This document shows positions 1 through 9,847 of a stretch of 34,456 nt of DNA, in pieces. The DNA is from Methanobacteriota archaeon (GTDB lineage Archaea; Thermoplasmatota; Poseidoniia; Poseidoniales; Poseidoniaceae). Within the stretch, counting starts at the first letter, position 1, and each line of letters begins with the position of its first letter. The notes below the pieces were generated by a model. That model did not search any database. It worked only from the letters and a program-made list of their open reading frames with translations, and was not told the origin of the DNA. The position numbers and the translations under genes were made by a program. The stretch lies in NCBI GenBank assembly GCA_018662825.1, contig JABJFI010000001.1, positions 1-34,456 of the forward strand, written 5' to 3'.

Positions 1-31
1 AATTATATGATATTATTAGCAGTATTTGATA

Positions 32-39
32 TTTTAAAA
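32..39 (+). promoter_or_regulatory. possible TATA box upstream of the first surface protein
   Basis: An AT-only stretch TTTTAAAA lies about 55-70 bases upstream of the two possible start codons (94 and 103). That leaves room for a short leader after a start site about 25 bases downstream of the box. The rest of bases 1-93 is AT-rich and holds no gene that I can support. Whether this is the promoter is inference from composition and position only. Confidence 0.3.
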
Positions 40-90
40 GTGGCAATTGAGGCGCAGTATTATATTTGAGGGGGATATGGGAGAAAAGAA

Positions 91-96
91 GAGGTG
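91..96 (+). promoter_or_regulatory. Shine-Dalgarno-like GAGGTG that decides the start of the first CDS
   Basis: GAGGTG ends six bases before a TTG at 103. The alternative GTG at 94 lies inside this motif and has only a purine-rich stretch before it. The motif therefore favours TTG 103, which also gives a compact signal peptide beginning MKNTTSHKS. Confidence 0.45.
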
Positions 97-102
97 TCTA
101 TT

Positions 103-3100
103 TTGAAGAACACAACATCACACAAAAGCATATCGTTGGTTGCACTATTGTTGCTCTCAATCTTAACTGGGTTAATTACCCTGCCAACAGCTTCCGCTGT
201 TAACGAAACTAAATCCGGTATTATTTCTGGTACGGAAACTTGGACTGGTACAATGAATTTGAATGGCGACATAACTGTGGCTGAAGGAGCAAAACTCATT
301 GTCAATGCCGGAACTACGGTTAACATTCCATACGGAAATTATATCGATGTTGAAGGTGCAATATGTATTGGAGACAGTTCATGTGGTTCCAGTTCCGGTT
401 CGGCTGGCAACCAGGCTCGCTTTGTTTGGTCAACTCCTACTGATTATACCATCACAGGACGCTGTTTTTCCAATAGCAGCAATGATCCAAATTATAACGG
501 CGATACTGCTTGTGGCTCAGGTATGATCATACGTTCCACAATTGACCAAGCAATTACCTCCATAAAATACGCTCACTTTGAGAATGGATATGGTGTTCCT
601 TTCGATACAAACCAAGTTAGTGGAAAGCAATATGGCATATTGGTATTCGATGGTTCCTCTACTACCGCTACAGGGCTCACATTCCAAGATATCAACACTT
701 CAAATATCATGGCTCTAGATTTAGCATCTCCAACAATTACGGATTCCACCTTTACCCTCGGCGTTGATGGTAATGGGTATGATGCAGCAGCAGTTAGAGC
801 ATACGGTGCTGGAGCAGGTATTCTAGGCACAATGGTTATTCGAGACTCTGTATTTACAGGTAGTACAGAACCAGATTGTGGGCAACAAGGTGGTGGCCGA
901 AGCCTGTTATATGTCGAAAGTTCATATGTTGATTTTTCCAATCTGGATGTCAAAGACAATGCTTACGGATTGTTTTTGAAACAAAGTTCAGGTTCACTTA
1001 CTAACTCAACTATCAATGTAAAATGCAGCGGCATTGATACCAACTCTCACAAAGTAACTGGAACAATTAATCACACTTTGCTGGTTAATGATAATACCAT
1101 CACAACTGCAGATGGCTCAGGTATTACGGCATATGACGGAGCAATTGTCGAGGCAAACCGGAATACCATTTCTGGTGCGGCAGAAGGTTCTGGGTTTGGT
1201 ATCCGTTCATCCGTTGTCACCGCAAATAACAACATCATTGGCCCGATTGGTGGCTGGAATGGATTGTGGATATACGGAACATCAGATGTAAGTGCTGAAA
1301 ACAACACTATTCAGGATACAGGAAAGGAACCCGTTCTAATTGGTGAATATCACTTTAATGATCAGGGATGGAACGTCCCAACTCCAACAGCTTCACGTTT
1401 GTATTTTGCGAATAACCAAATCTCAAACAATACTGGTGTTTGTAATTCTCAGATGTATGGCGGAGACTTTGCTTGTCCGGCAATACACATGTTCATGTCA
1501 TCTGCTACCCTTTATGATAACACAGTGACCAACAATGGTGGCGATGGAATGAGAATCAAAGGCAGTATAGTCAATGCTCAGCGAAATACAATGGAAGTTT
1601 CTGGATTTGCAGCCAATATTTCCCATTTCGATGACAATTATGGTAGCAAATACGGTTCTATCGCCTACTTCTCTGGCAACTCATACTCCAATGCCTCTCA
1701 AATTTACAATATTACTGAATCACGAGTTACAGTCCAATCAGAATACATTCCTGATGCAGGTGGCAATGAACTCTATCCTGTTCAACTGCGATGGCTCGGT
1801 CCTGAATGTCCGTATGTCCTCGATGAATGTTTGTTGGTCCCATCAACTGCAATCATGCCTCCGGCATTCATGCCCTTGGCTCTTGAAGTTATTGAGAACT
1901 CGACAGTTTTCTCTTATGCAAATTTACAGAATTTCGATTCTTCGAAGATCCATGTCCAAAATCAGAATTCGGCATGGGGTAGTCAAGTTCGTGAAGGTGA
2001 ATTGGTACGCTACCAAGTCAAAGTTAAGAATAGCAATGTTGTAGATGCGACTGTTGTTATTCGTGACGCAACTGGACTCCCACTTTACACACTTACAACA
2101 GACGCTTTTGGTTTTACACCTGAAGTTTCACTCCCCTCTGATTTCTTACTTGACCGCAACTGGAACCATTTGGTTGGAGAAAGTAATGTGCAAATACCCG
2201 GCGTTACTGACTCCGAAGGCAATCCTGTATTCATCGATGAAGATTCATGTGCTGATGGATACGATAACGATGGTGATGCCAAAACAGACGATGAAGATGA
2301 AGATTGTGCCAGTGGCCGAGAATTGCCGTTCTATTCTGTAGAAGCCTTCAAATTTGGAAAGGGTCAAAAGGACTTCGACTTTGTTCTCACTGGCTCCATT
2401 GACGATGTTATTAATCTCAATAACCTCAAACCTAGTGTCACCGTGACACAAAACGATGGATTTTCATTTGCTACTACTGTTGCACTAACTGGAACTGCTT
2501 GGGACGGACAAAATGGTCCATATCCACTTGACTATGTAGCCTACCAAAGCCAATTCGGCCTAATCAAGCGTGTAGAAATACAACCGCCTGGTTCAACGGA
2601 ATGGAACTCAGCGATTGACACATCAGGTGCTGGTGGTATAATTACCAAATCGAACCATCCATTCAAGGCATGGGCCTTTGACTGGGACATGTCTGGACAC
2701 CCTGAAGGTGAAGGCGATGTAACCTTCCGTGTTCGTTCTTTTGACGGTCTCGATTATTCACCAGTTGAAGTTCGTAAATACAAACTGAACCTAGTAGCTC
2801 CTACTATTTTGGTCGATACGCCTAACGATGGAACTACTCACGACAATGGAAAAGTTACTTTCACTGGAACTTCCAGTGACCCTTACTCGGGTACTTGGGG
2901 AAGTGATATTGATTCTATTTGGTTTGATATTAATGGACCGAATGGCTACACAGCAAACTTCAATGTTCCCGGTTCAACTGCTTGGGCATATGATTGGATT
3001 TTCCAAGAACTTGAATCTGGGCAGTATGATTTCCGTATATGGGCTTCTGACAGTGATTTCTGTAATGTGAAAACTGGATGGACAGAGTGTAATTATGAAA

Positions 3101-4569
3101 CACGTTCAATAACGGTAAACACCGACAACGCCATTCCTTTCGTTCAATTATCAGAACCATTGAATTCAGATACCCTACGTGCCAGTGAAACTCAATTGAT
3201 TCAAGGTGTTGCCTTAGACAATGACGGTTTAGTGACTCGTGTTGAAATTACGATTTTTGATTTGGCCAGTGGAATAGAGGTCAACAATGGCCCTAACCCT
3301 GTGACAACCTTTGCCCAAAACGGTGCATGGCATACTACTTGGGACACATCGGACCTCATTCACGACCAACAATACGAATTGGTTGTGAAAGCCTGGGATG
3401 GAAAGAATTTCTCGATTGAAGAACGTATCAGAATTACAATCGATAATCCAAGTGATGCAGAAAATGAAATTCCTGAATTTAACTCAACTGGATGGGTTAG
3501 CACTATTACATTGTTCTGTGATTCGAATCCAACTAAGCAAGACCGCTGTAATGGTGGAATCAGCATCGATCTAACAGAACACTTTTCTGATCCAGACGGT
3601 ATTGCAGGAAGCTCTACTAATGGTCTCATTTTCGATGTATTCGATGATCTAACAAACCTTGATGATGATAATTATGGAAACTATCTAACTTTCAATGCGA
3701 ATGGTGTTGTGAAATATGACCCTGCATATGTAACGGGGCTATCAAACGATATTTCAGAATGGTCTCTTGTCGGTTTGATGTTTGAGGCACGAGATACTTA
3801 TGACTCAGTAGCCTATTCATATAAGGTAAATATCGTCGTTGTAGAAGTTTCATTCACCGTTATGCGTGAAAACACCGGTCCTTTGGGGCCAGAAACTCCT
3901 GCAATTTTCAGTGGCCAAGGTTTACCGAACAGTTTGGTTGAAGCCCGATTCGATAGTTTGAGCGGTGTCCGAATAAACCAAACCCGTGTCAATGCCGATG
4001 CAACATGGAGTATGGAGATATCGAGCAGTCTGCTTTCGGGAATTGAAGGTGATAGCAACATTGTCTTCGAAATGGATGATCAAGTGTACTCTGCACCTGG
4101 TGAAAATACGGATACCTTATTCAAACTCAGCGTTGGAGATGGCGAAACTTCGAGTTCGAATTTAGGACTGATATTAGCAATAGTAGTTGGTGTAATCATT
4201 TTACTTGGTGCGGGGATGTTCTTCTTGCAAGTTGAGTATGATGATTTCGATGAAGATGCAGATTTGACTGCAGCAGAAGAACAAGCAGCCGAAGACCCTT
4301 ATGCTTGGGCCAAAGCACGACAAGAACCTGTATCGATTCCTGCTGCCGCCGTAGCAACGACTCCTGTTGTTCAACAGCAAGTTGCCGCTGCTTCACAAGC
4401 ATCTCAACACCCCGGTTGGCTATGGGATGCGCAGTCTAACCAATGGGTTGCCGATCCGAATTATGATATTGGAAGCGGAGCACAGATTGTTCAAAACATT
4501 ACATACAATATTTCTGATAGTGCTATATCTGGAAATATTGGTGCTGGAGAAAAAGGTCCAGAAAACTGA
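103..4569 (+). CDS. Secreted, membrane-anchored beta-helix/Ig-like surface protein
   Basis: A large exported protein of about 1488 residues (1491 if translation starts at GTG 94). It begins with a signal peptide ending near TASA, residues 1-35. Roughly residues 60-600 are repetitive Asn/Thr/Gly-rich units with recurring NNTI, ANRNTIS and AENNTIQ steps, typical of right-handed parallel beta-helix (NosD/PbH1-like) repeats that often bind carbohydrate. Around residue 715-735 is an acidic, calcium-site-like segment (DNDGDAKTDDEDEDC). Several Ig-like or cadherin-like beta domains follow. One transmembrane helix lies near residues 1353-1375, then an acidic cytoplasmic tail of about 110 residues with a Trp-rich stretch (PGWLWDAQSNQWVADP). 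Role inferred: cell-surface adhesion or polysaccharide interaction. No catalytic residues are recognised. A STAND regulator follows 67 bases downstream on the same strand. Confidence 0.85.
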   Translation: MKNTTSHKSISLVALLLLSILTGLITLPTASAVNETKSGIISGTETWTGTMNLNGDITVAEGAKLIVNAGTTVNIPYGNYIDVEGAICIGDSSCGSSSGSAGNQARFVWSTPTDYTITGRCFSNSSNDPNYNGDTACGSGMIIRSTIDQAITSIKYAHFENGYGVPFDTNQVSGKQYGILVFDGSSTTATGLTFQDINTSNIMALDLASPTITDSTFTLGVDGNGYDAAAVRAYGAGAGILGTMVIRDSVFTGSTEPDCGQQGGGRSLLYVESSYVDFSNLDVKDNAYGLFLKQSSGSLTNSTINVKCSGIDTNSHKVTGTINHTLLVNDNTITTADGSGITAYDGAIVEANRNTISGAAEGSGFGIRSSVVTANNNIIGPIGGWNGLWIYGTSDVSAENNTIQDTGKEPVLIGEYHFNDQGWNVPTPTASRLYFANNQISNNTGVCNSQMYGGDFACPAIHMFMSSATLYDNTVTNNGGDGMRIKGSIVNAQRNTMEVSGFAANISHFDDNYGSKYGSIAYFSGNSYSNASQIYNITESRVTVQSEYIPDAGGNELYPVQLRWLGPECPYVLDECLLVPSTAIMPPAFMPLALEVIENSTVFSYANLQNFDSSKIHVQNQNSAWGSQVREGELVRYQVKVKNSNVVDATVVIRDATGLPLYTLTTDAFGFTPEVSLPSDFLLDRNWNHLVGESNVQIPGVTDSEGNPVFIDEDSCADGYDNDGDAKTDDEDEDCASGRELPFYSVEAFKFGKGQKDFDFVLTGSIDDVINLNNLKPSVTVTQNDGFSFATTVALTGTAWDGQNGPYPLDYVAYQSQFGLIKRVEIQPPGSTEWNSAIDTSGAGGIITKSNHPFKAWAFDWDMSGHPEGEGDVTFRVRSFDGLDYSPVEVRKYKLNLVAPTILVDTPNDGTTHDNGKVTFTGTSSDPYSGTWGSDIDSIWFDINGPNGYTANFNVPGSTAWAYDWIFQELESGQYDFRIWASDSDFCNVKTGWTECNYETRSITVNTDNAIPFVQLSEPLNSDTLRASETQLIQGVALDNDGLVTRVEITIFDLASGIEVNNGPNPVTTFAQNGAWHTTWDTSDLIHDQQYELVVKAWDGKNFSIEERIRITIDNPSDAENEIPEFNSTGWVSTITLFCDSNPTKQDRCNGGISIDLTEHFSDPDGIAGSSTNGLIFDVFDDLTNLDDDNYGNYLTFNANGVVKYDPAYVTGLSNDISEWSLVGLMFEARDTYDSVAYSYKVNIVVVEVSFTVMRENTGPLGPETPAIFSGQGLPNSLVEARFDSLSGVRINQTRVNADATWSMEISSSLLSGIEGDSNIVFEMDDQVYSAPGENTDTLFKLSVGDGETSSSNLGLILAIVVGVIILLGAGMFFLQVEYDDFDEDADLTAAEEQAAEDPYAWAKARQEPVSIPAAAVATTPVVQQQVAAASQASQHPGWLWDAQSNQWVADPNYDIGSGAQIVQNITYNISDSAISGNIGAGEKGPEN

Positions 4570-4591
4570 TTTCCGGAACAATTGTTCTAAA

Positions 4592-4597
4592 CTTATA
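4592..4597 (+). promoter_or_regulatory. possible TATA element before the STAND ATPase gene
   Basis: CTTATA sits in the 67-base gap after the surface-protein stop, about 40 bases before ATG 4637. A purine-rich GGAGAGGAT at 4623-4631 is in ribosome-binding position. This suggests the ATPase can be transcribed from its own promoter. The call rests on position and base composition only. Confidence 0.25.
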
Positions 4598-4636
4598 GGC
4601 ATAACACTCTAAGAGGACTGTGGGAGAGGATAGGAT

Positions 4637-7162
4637 ATGGCTCCTCAACCAAAACCTGGAGTGCAGGAACGAATTCTTTTACATCTGCTCGATTATTCGG
4701 ATTTCAAGAGTAGTGTTGAAGTGCCCTTTGCACTTTCACAGATGGGTATCGCAAATGCAGTGGCAATTGCCCGTTCAAATGTACCTCGTGCGATTGCGGG
4801 CCTAAAGGACCAAGGTCTGTTAATCGAACGTCAAGCACACGTTGCTGGAGTCTCTCGAAAGCGTAAGGCGTATTTTTTGACAGACCCCGGAATCAATGTC
4901 TCCGAAGACACATGGGAACGTTTACGCGAATTTCAATTGCGTTGCATAATGTCGGATGGCACCATCATTGCGTCAACCTTGGGAGAAATAAACGACCACC
5001 TTGAATTCTCAATGCGACCGGTAGATATTATTCGCTACATGGATGATAATTGCGTATTAGATTCTCGCGCTTTGTCGGCTGATTTGGTTGAAAGAGACCT
5101 ATCAAAGCATGTTGAGAAACAACTGGTAACCTCTCTGGGCGATTTACCACGTCTGCGTCACTTCTATGGGCGGGTAAAGGAACTTGACAACATGGCTAGC
5201 CTAATTGATGCTCGTGCAACGACTCTATTGGTTCCTGGAATCGCAGGAATTGGAAAAACGACCATAGCATCAAAACTCATTGAACGCTTTATGCACCGTC
5301 GTAACTTATTGTACCATCGCTGCCAAGATTGGGAAGGTTCACGTTCTTTCTTTGAGGCCGTTGCTGATTGGTTAGCGAATATTGGAGATTCGACCTTTTC
5401 TGATTATTTAGCAGCAACTCCAGTGCCTCAACCTGCTGATGCTGCTCGTTTATTGGTTGATTCTCTTGAAGGTACACCATCATTGATTGTTATCGATGAT
5501 TTCCATAAAGTTGCAGATACAACTCTGCATCAAACATTCCAAGCAATGTCATTGGCATTACTCGGAAGTGAAGAGGAAATAGGATTAGTCATCTTTTCAC
5601 GCTCATTCAAACCCGTTGTTCCTGCAAAGGATGCAGAGGGTCGAATTGCTAGTCTAGTTCTCCCCCTTGATGGATTAGATTCAGATGCTGGTCGTCAACT
5701 ATTGAGCAGTTTTGAGGACCTTGGCGATGAACAATGGCTCCATATACACGGACTCTCAAGAGGGCACCCTCTGGTTTTAGAACTCATCAATAGGGGGGCG
5801 TCTGCAGGCGCATTCCACGAAACACTGGAAAATTATGTGGCTGTAGAAATTTTTTCCAAACTCAGTGCTGAGCAAAAGCGTGTACTTTCTGCACTTGCGA
5901 TTTATCGTGAACCTGTAGCATTGAAGGCATTGGCCGAACAGGGTTTGGATACCGATGAACTTGATTCCTTGGTTGAACAAGGGCTTGCCCGACAAGGTGA
6001 TATCGACCATTATGATGTTCACGATTTAATTCGAGAATTTCTTTTGCGCAGTCTCGATGAGAATACGAAGAAGGAATTCCATGCGAAGTGTTGTAATTGG
6101 TATGAAAAACAAAACTTCGCACCTGATATTGTGATAGAACGAATCTTCCACCTAATTCGTTCTGATAAAGGTGCAGAGGCAGCATTGTTGATTGCCGAAG
6201 AGGGTAGAGATTTGGTATCCCAAGGGCATATGGAATTACTTGGTTTGATGGATGGACTTTCACTTGATTCATTGGACAACTTGGTTCAAATGCGCGTCTT
6301 GCAACTGCGAGGTGAAATTCTTGTTCTTCTTGGTAGATTTACTGAAGCCGAAGAGGCTTTTGTTTCGACGCAAACTTTGGGAATCAAATCGAAACCAACA
6401 CATCTTGATGCAGAAGTCCTGTCAGCATTGGCCGATATTTCCCTCAAGCAGGGAGATACTGAGAAAGCACTTTCAATGCACCATGATGCTCTGGAAAAAT
6501 TCATTCAATTTGGAGATGCAAAGGGTGCTGCACGTTCTTACAATAACATGGGATATTTGCTTCGCAGAAAGAATGACCTTGCTAAAGCTTTGGAAGCATA
6601 TGGCGAGGTAGAGGCGATTCTGAAAGAGTCAAAAGACACGGACCTCATTGGAACCCAACTCACACTTGCACGTGCCTTTATTGAATTGGATGAAATCGAC
6701 CGTGCACGAGACCATGCCCTACAAGCATTCGAAAATACTGATGGAGGAGATGATGCTTTGCTGCATGCTCGTGCACAAGCCGTACTAGGCAGATATTACG
6801 CAAAAGTGGGGGATTCTGATGTGGCATCACACCATTATTCGACTGCTTTGGAAACAATGAGCCAGGCTGGAGATTTATTGTCATTAGTCGAAATTACAAT
6901 TCTTTTGGGAGAAGTTTTACAGGATTCAGGTCGAGCTGAAGATGCAATGGAACATTATCGCGAAGCATTAGTAATCGCAGAAGCAAATGACTTACGGATG
7001 CAAATCGGTGAATTGCTTTCACGACTTGGTGGTGTTGCACCAGATAAGCCTAGACGCATGGAATACTTGCAAAGGGCATTATCGGTCTTTAGGGAACTTG
7101 GCGCAAAATCACGGATGCGAGAAGTCCAAGCACAGGTTCATGCTGCAGTTATGGGTCGATGA
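4637..7162 (+). CDS. STAND-type regulatory ATPase: winged helix, NTPase, TPR repeats
   Basis: An 841-residue cytosolic signalling ATPase. Residues about 13-85 form a winged-helix DNA-binding domain with the pattern of archaeal MarR/ArsR-like folds (recognition region near SNVPRAIAGLKDQGLL, then a basic wing RKRKAYFLT). FYGRVKEL at 177-184 matches the conserved entry motif of STAND/NB-ARC NTPases. Walker A is GIAGIGKTT (201-209) and Walker B is LIVIDD (283-288). A helical winged segment follows, and roughly residues 555-820 are tetratricopeptide repeats (for example KALSMHHDALEKF). MalT-like members of this class are ATP-dependent transcription regulators that sense a ligand or partner through the repeats; the specific signal here is unknown. 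It follows a surface-protein gene and converges on the pilin operon, leaving one base between the stops, so control of envelope genes is plausible but not shown. Confidence 0.85.
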   Translation: MAPQPKPGVQERILLHLLDYSDFKSSVEVPFALSQMGIANAVAIARSNVPRAIAGLKDQGLLIERQAHVAGVSRKRKAYFLTDPGINVSEDTWERLREFQLRCIMSDGTIIASTLGEINDHLEFSMRPVDIIRYMDDNCVLDSRALSADLVERDLSKHVEKQLVTSLGDLPRLRHFYGRVKELDNMASLIDARATTLLVPGIAGIGKTTIASKLIERFMHRRNLLYHRCQDWEGSRSFFEAVADWLANIGDSTFSDYLAATPVPQPADAARLLVDSLEGTPSLIVIDDFHKVADTTLHQTFQAMSLALLGSEEEIGLVIFSRSFKPVVPAKDAEGRIASLVLPLDGLDSDAGRQLLSSFEDLGDEQWLHIHGLSRGHPLVLELINRGASAGAFHETLENYVAVEIFSKLSAEQKRVLSALAIYREPVALKALAEQGLDTDELDSLVEQGLARQGDIDHYDVHDLIREFLLRSLDENTKKEFHAKCCNWYEKQNFAPDIVIERIFHLIRSDKGAEAALLIAEEGRDLVSQGHMELLGLMDGLSLDSLDNLVQMRVLQLRGEILVLLGRFTEAEEAFVSTQTLGIKSKPTHLDAEVLSALADISLKQGDTEKALSMHHDALEKFIQFGDAKGAARSYNNMGYLLRRKNDLAKALEAYGEVEAILKESKDTDLIGTQLTLARAFIELDEIDRARDHALQAFENTDGGDDALLHARAQAVLGRYYAKVGDSDVASHHYSTALETMSQAGDLLSLVEITILLGEVLQDSGRAEDAMEHYREALVIAEANDLRMQIGELLSRLGGVAPDKPRRMEYLQRALSVFRELGAKSRMREVQAQVHAAVMGR

Positions 7163-7163
7163 G

Positions 7164-7640
7164 TTATTCATTCGACTGAGGGCGGTCGTATTGCAAAGTC
7201 GTCATGCCATCCGAGTGGACAATCCAAACTGATGTGACTCCTGCGAGCACAACTGAACCTTCATGACTCCCAGCACCAGCACCAGAAATTGAAACATTTG
7301 TGTCTAGCGTACCACCTTCGTCAATTAATTCAATCGATGTATCAGTGAGCACTAGCGTCATTCGTGTTTCATCGGCTTCTGTAAGTCGCCAAGTTACCTT
7401 TTCAGCGTAATCCACAGACCCCATGCGACTTGCTTCATCTGCCCTTTCCACTGCAGCAGCAAGGTCATCCATATTGGATTGAATTGCATTTTCATTCCAT
7501 CGTTCGCGTGTCGCAGTTTCGATTTCATATGCCCATAGGCTGAACATGGTAAGAAGAAGCACTCCAAGAAGGAAGGTGAAAATATATCCCAATTCTGTTG
7601 CTGCAGCACGTTGGTCCTGCTTCAATGCCATTGTCCTCAA
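7164..7640 (-). CDS. Type IV pilin-like protein, third gene of a pilin operon
   Basis: A 158-residue exported protein with an archaeal prepilin-like N-terminus: short charged leader, then R11-A12-A13-A14 fitting the class III peptidase pattern, then a hydrophobic helix of about 20 residues (ELGYIFTFLLGVLLLTMFSL). The remaining 110 residues look like a small beta-rich head. It resembles the short pilin-like proteins of haloarchaeal pilin clusters (DUF7266-like, from memory). The TTG at 7640 is chosen because GGAGG at 7652-7648 lies seven bases upstream. It overlaps the previous gene's stop as TTGA, which indicates translational coupling. ATG at 7631 is the alternative. Likely role: minor pilin or pseudopilin at the cell surface. 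Confidence 0.75.
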   Translation of the reverse strand: MRTMALKQDQRAAATELGYIFTFLLGVLLLTMFSLWAYEIETATRERWNENAIQSNMDDLAAAVERADEASRMGSVDYAEKVTWRLTEADETRMTLVLTDTSIELIDEGGTLDTNVSISGAGAGSHEGSVVLAGVTSVWIVHSDGMTTLQYDRPQSNE

Positions 7641-9847
7641 GAGATCGCCTCCGTCATGTGTGCATTTAGGGCTGCCATCTGAAGTGTAAATTGAATTGGC
7701 ACTCCATTGGTATGCCAGACTGCTTCGGATGTCGAATACGAAGGGTCAGGAACCCATCCAACGTAATCGGTGAGTAAGTCGATACGTCCGGGGAAAATAG
7801 TCCAATCTTCACTGGATTCAAGGCCATCAGCAGAAGCATCTGCAATCGCCATCCCATACGGGCTTGACCATCCGCGTCGAACCTCAAATGCTGTGGTAGA
7901 TGCGAGTGATGAACGGTCAACTAATTCAATAGCTAAATTCATCGTTCCTGCACCACTCACGCTGTCTTGGGTTGGGTGAAGGGAAGGTATAGTGGCAGCA
8001 AATCTTGGACCAGGCCCCCCTCTATCGGAAGGTGGGACCACAATGTATGATTCAAATTCTGGGTGGTTGGTTACGACAGCGCCACCGACATAGGCAACTT
8101 CCATTCCAACGATTGAAGATGAAAATTGGTAACTTAGTCTAGAGAGGTGGAATCCCCAAACGGTTCCTAAATTCGCATGTGTTGAGGCACCATTGACTCC
8201 TATCAATGTGATTTGCATACTTGCAGGATGGCTACCACTCTCCCAAGCATTTTTCAAATCAACTTGACTTCTTCCACTCATTGATTCCCATGGCAGTTGA
8301 GTGGCAATCCAACCACTTGCTTGAACATTGATTGACAAGCAGCGTTGTGCGCCATCATGGTGTGCTTGGAAAAGACCGTCTTGGCCTCGTAAATTGTACA
8401 ACCGTAGAGCATGACCGGCTTCAATATTCATTTGACTAATGCCTTGGCTGAGGCCCAAAGTCGATTGTGTCTGTTCATCGTAAAGAGTACCATTAGCAAT
8501 CGTACTTCCAGTAAGGTTCCATTTGGCAGACGTTCCAGCTCGTGCGAGATGAATTTGGTTTGTACTTGTTCCATCCACATATAATGTATGGACTTGGCCA
8601 GATAATGCGCCGGTATCATCGGCAGGAATGACTTGCATACCCGAGCCGTTAACATCGGCTCTCCAAGAAACAAACAGGTCTCCATTTGCATCGAGCATTG
8701 GCGCTCCATCGATTTCTGCAGGTGGCCAATCAAAAACTACACTTTGATTCGGGCCAACTGAAAGGCCACCACCCCGCCATGTCACAGTTACGCTGTTTTG
8801 TCCAGGATTGGAGAAGACTACCTCGCCTTCGAGTGATGGTGCAACAAATGAGTGCCCGAGGTACTGTCCATCTATGCTGGGCCATGCAATTTGTCCAACA
8901 TCTGCATCGAGGGTCGTTTGGAGTACCAAACGGGAAGGTGAACTTGTAGTTACATGGACAACTTCTGCAGAATCGAGTGTGAGTTGATGACTGAAAGTTA
9001 CCCCAACACGGTTTTGATTCGACGGTAAGGCGTAATAAGAAGTCGAAGTATGGTTGGTAATAGTGATTTGATTTGCCACTTCACTCACTACATGAATTCG
9101 GTTGTTTCCACTTGGCAAAGGAAGTGACCAAGAAGTTCCAGTAGAATCTACAGGGCTTGGATCATTTGATTGCATGAGTGCAGTGCCACCTATGCCCTTA
9201 GATATCAGTAAGTGAAGTTGGTGGGAAGAATGAATTGCAATTTCTCCCGAAGAACTGGTGTTCAATATGAACATTCCATCAACCATAAGTTCGATTTCAG
9301 AAACCTTTGTGGATTGATTCCAAATTTCGACATCAATCGGTCCGAGTGGCAGTGCAAGTCCCGGCGATGCAGTCATCGATACACTTTCTGCCCATTCAGG
9401 GATAGTGAATATGTATGGATTTGCAGGGCCAAGGCGTAGGTCATCGACACATACAGCCGTATTCATTGATTCAGGGTGTCTGATTCTGAATTCGTCATCA
9501 TAATCCATAGCCCCTTGAACGCGAAAACTCGTATCATCCACCCATGTGGCAGAATACCACATACTAGATTGCATCATGTTCCAATTCAGTGTTCCATCCA
9601 CTGGAATCAACTCGATTTGAGTAGAATCGCCAGGCATTCCAGTTTCGCTAAGTGCTGATGTTTGATGTGAAAGAAGAGACATTTGTGAAGACATATCATG
9701 TCGCTCGATTGAACCCTCAAGTTCTTCAATAACTGGAATCATCGACACCATCATCATCGCAATGATAGACAAGACTCCACCAAATAGCAATACAGTAGCA
9801 ACTGCTGCTGAAACTGCGGAATCATCTCGCTGTAGTGCCGAGTTCAT
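7637..9847 (-). CDS. Very large type IV pilin-like surface protein, second gene of the pilin operon
   Basis: A 736-residue protein with a prepilin-like start: residues 9-12 (D-S-A-V) fit the class III cleavage pattern, followed by a long hydrophobic helix (AAVATVLLFGGVLSIIAMMM). The rest is a long beta-rich ectodomain with many Ser/Thr/Asn and no recognised catalytic motif. It is far longer than a usual pilin (about 100-200 residues), so it is more likely a minor pilin carrying an adhesive head than a structural subunit. ATG 9847 overlaps the upstream stop as ATGA and is preceded by GGAGG at seven bases. Its own stop overlaps the next gene. These couplings argue for one operon of three assembled partners. 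No homologue outside this class is recognised. Confidence 0.75.
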   Translation of the reverse strand: MNSALQRDDSAVSAAVATVLLFGGVLSIIAMMMVSMIPVIEELEGSIERHDMSSQMSLLSHQTSALSETGMPGDSTQIELIPVDGTLNWNMMQSSMWYSATWVDDTSFRVQGAMDYDDEFRIRHPESMNTAVCVDDLRLGPANPYIFTIPEWAESVSMTASPGLALPLGPIDVEIWNQSTKVSEIELMVDGMFILNTSSSGEIAIHSSHQLHLLISKGIGGTALMQSNDPSPVDSTGTSWSLPLPSGNNRIHVVSEVANQITITNHTSTSYYALPSNQNRVGVTFSHQLTLDSAEVVHVTTSSPSRLVLQTTLDADVGQIAWPSIDGQYLGHSFVAPSLEGEVVFSNPGQNSVTVTWRGGGLSVGPNQSVVFDWPPAEIDGAPMLDANGDLFVSWRADVNGSGMQVIPADDTGALSGQVHTLYVDGTSTNQIHLARAGTSAKWNLTGSTIANGTLYDEQTQSTLGLSQGISQMNIEAGHALRLYNLRGQDGLFQAHHDGAQRCLSINVQASGWIATQLPWESMSGRSQVDLKNAWESGSHPASMQITLIGVNGASTHANLGTVWGFHLSRLSYQFSSSIVGMEVAYVGGAVVTNHPEFESYIVVPPSDRGGPGPRFAATIPSLHPTQDSVSGAGTMNLAIELVDRSSLASTTAFEVRRGWSSPYGMAIADASADGLESSEDWTIFPGRIDLLTDYVGWVPDPSYSTSEAVWHTNGVPIQFTLQMAALNAHMTEAIS
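7648..7652 (-). promoter_or_regulatory. Shine-Dalgarno GGAGG inside the upstream gene, supports TTG start at 7640
   Basis: On the minus strand GGAGG lies seven bases before TTG 7640 and sixteen before ATG 7631. The same motif and spacing occur before the preceding gene of the operon, so TTG 7640 is the better start. Confidence 0.5.
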
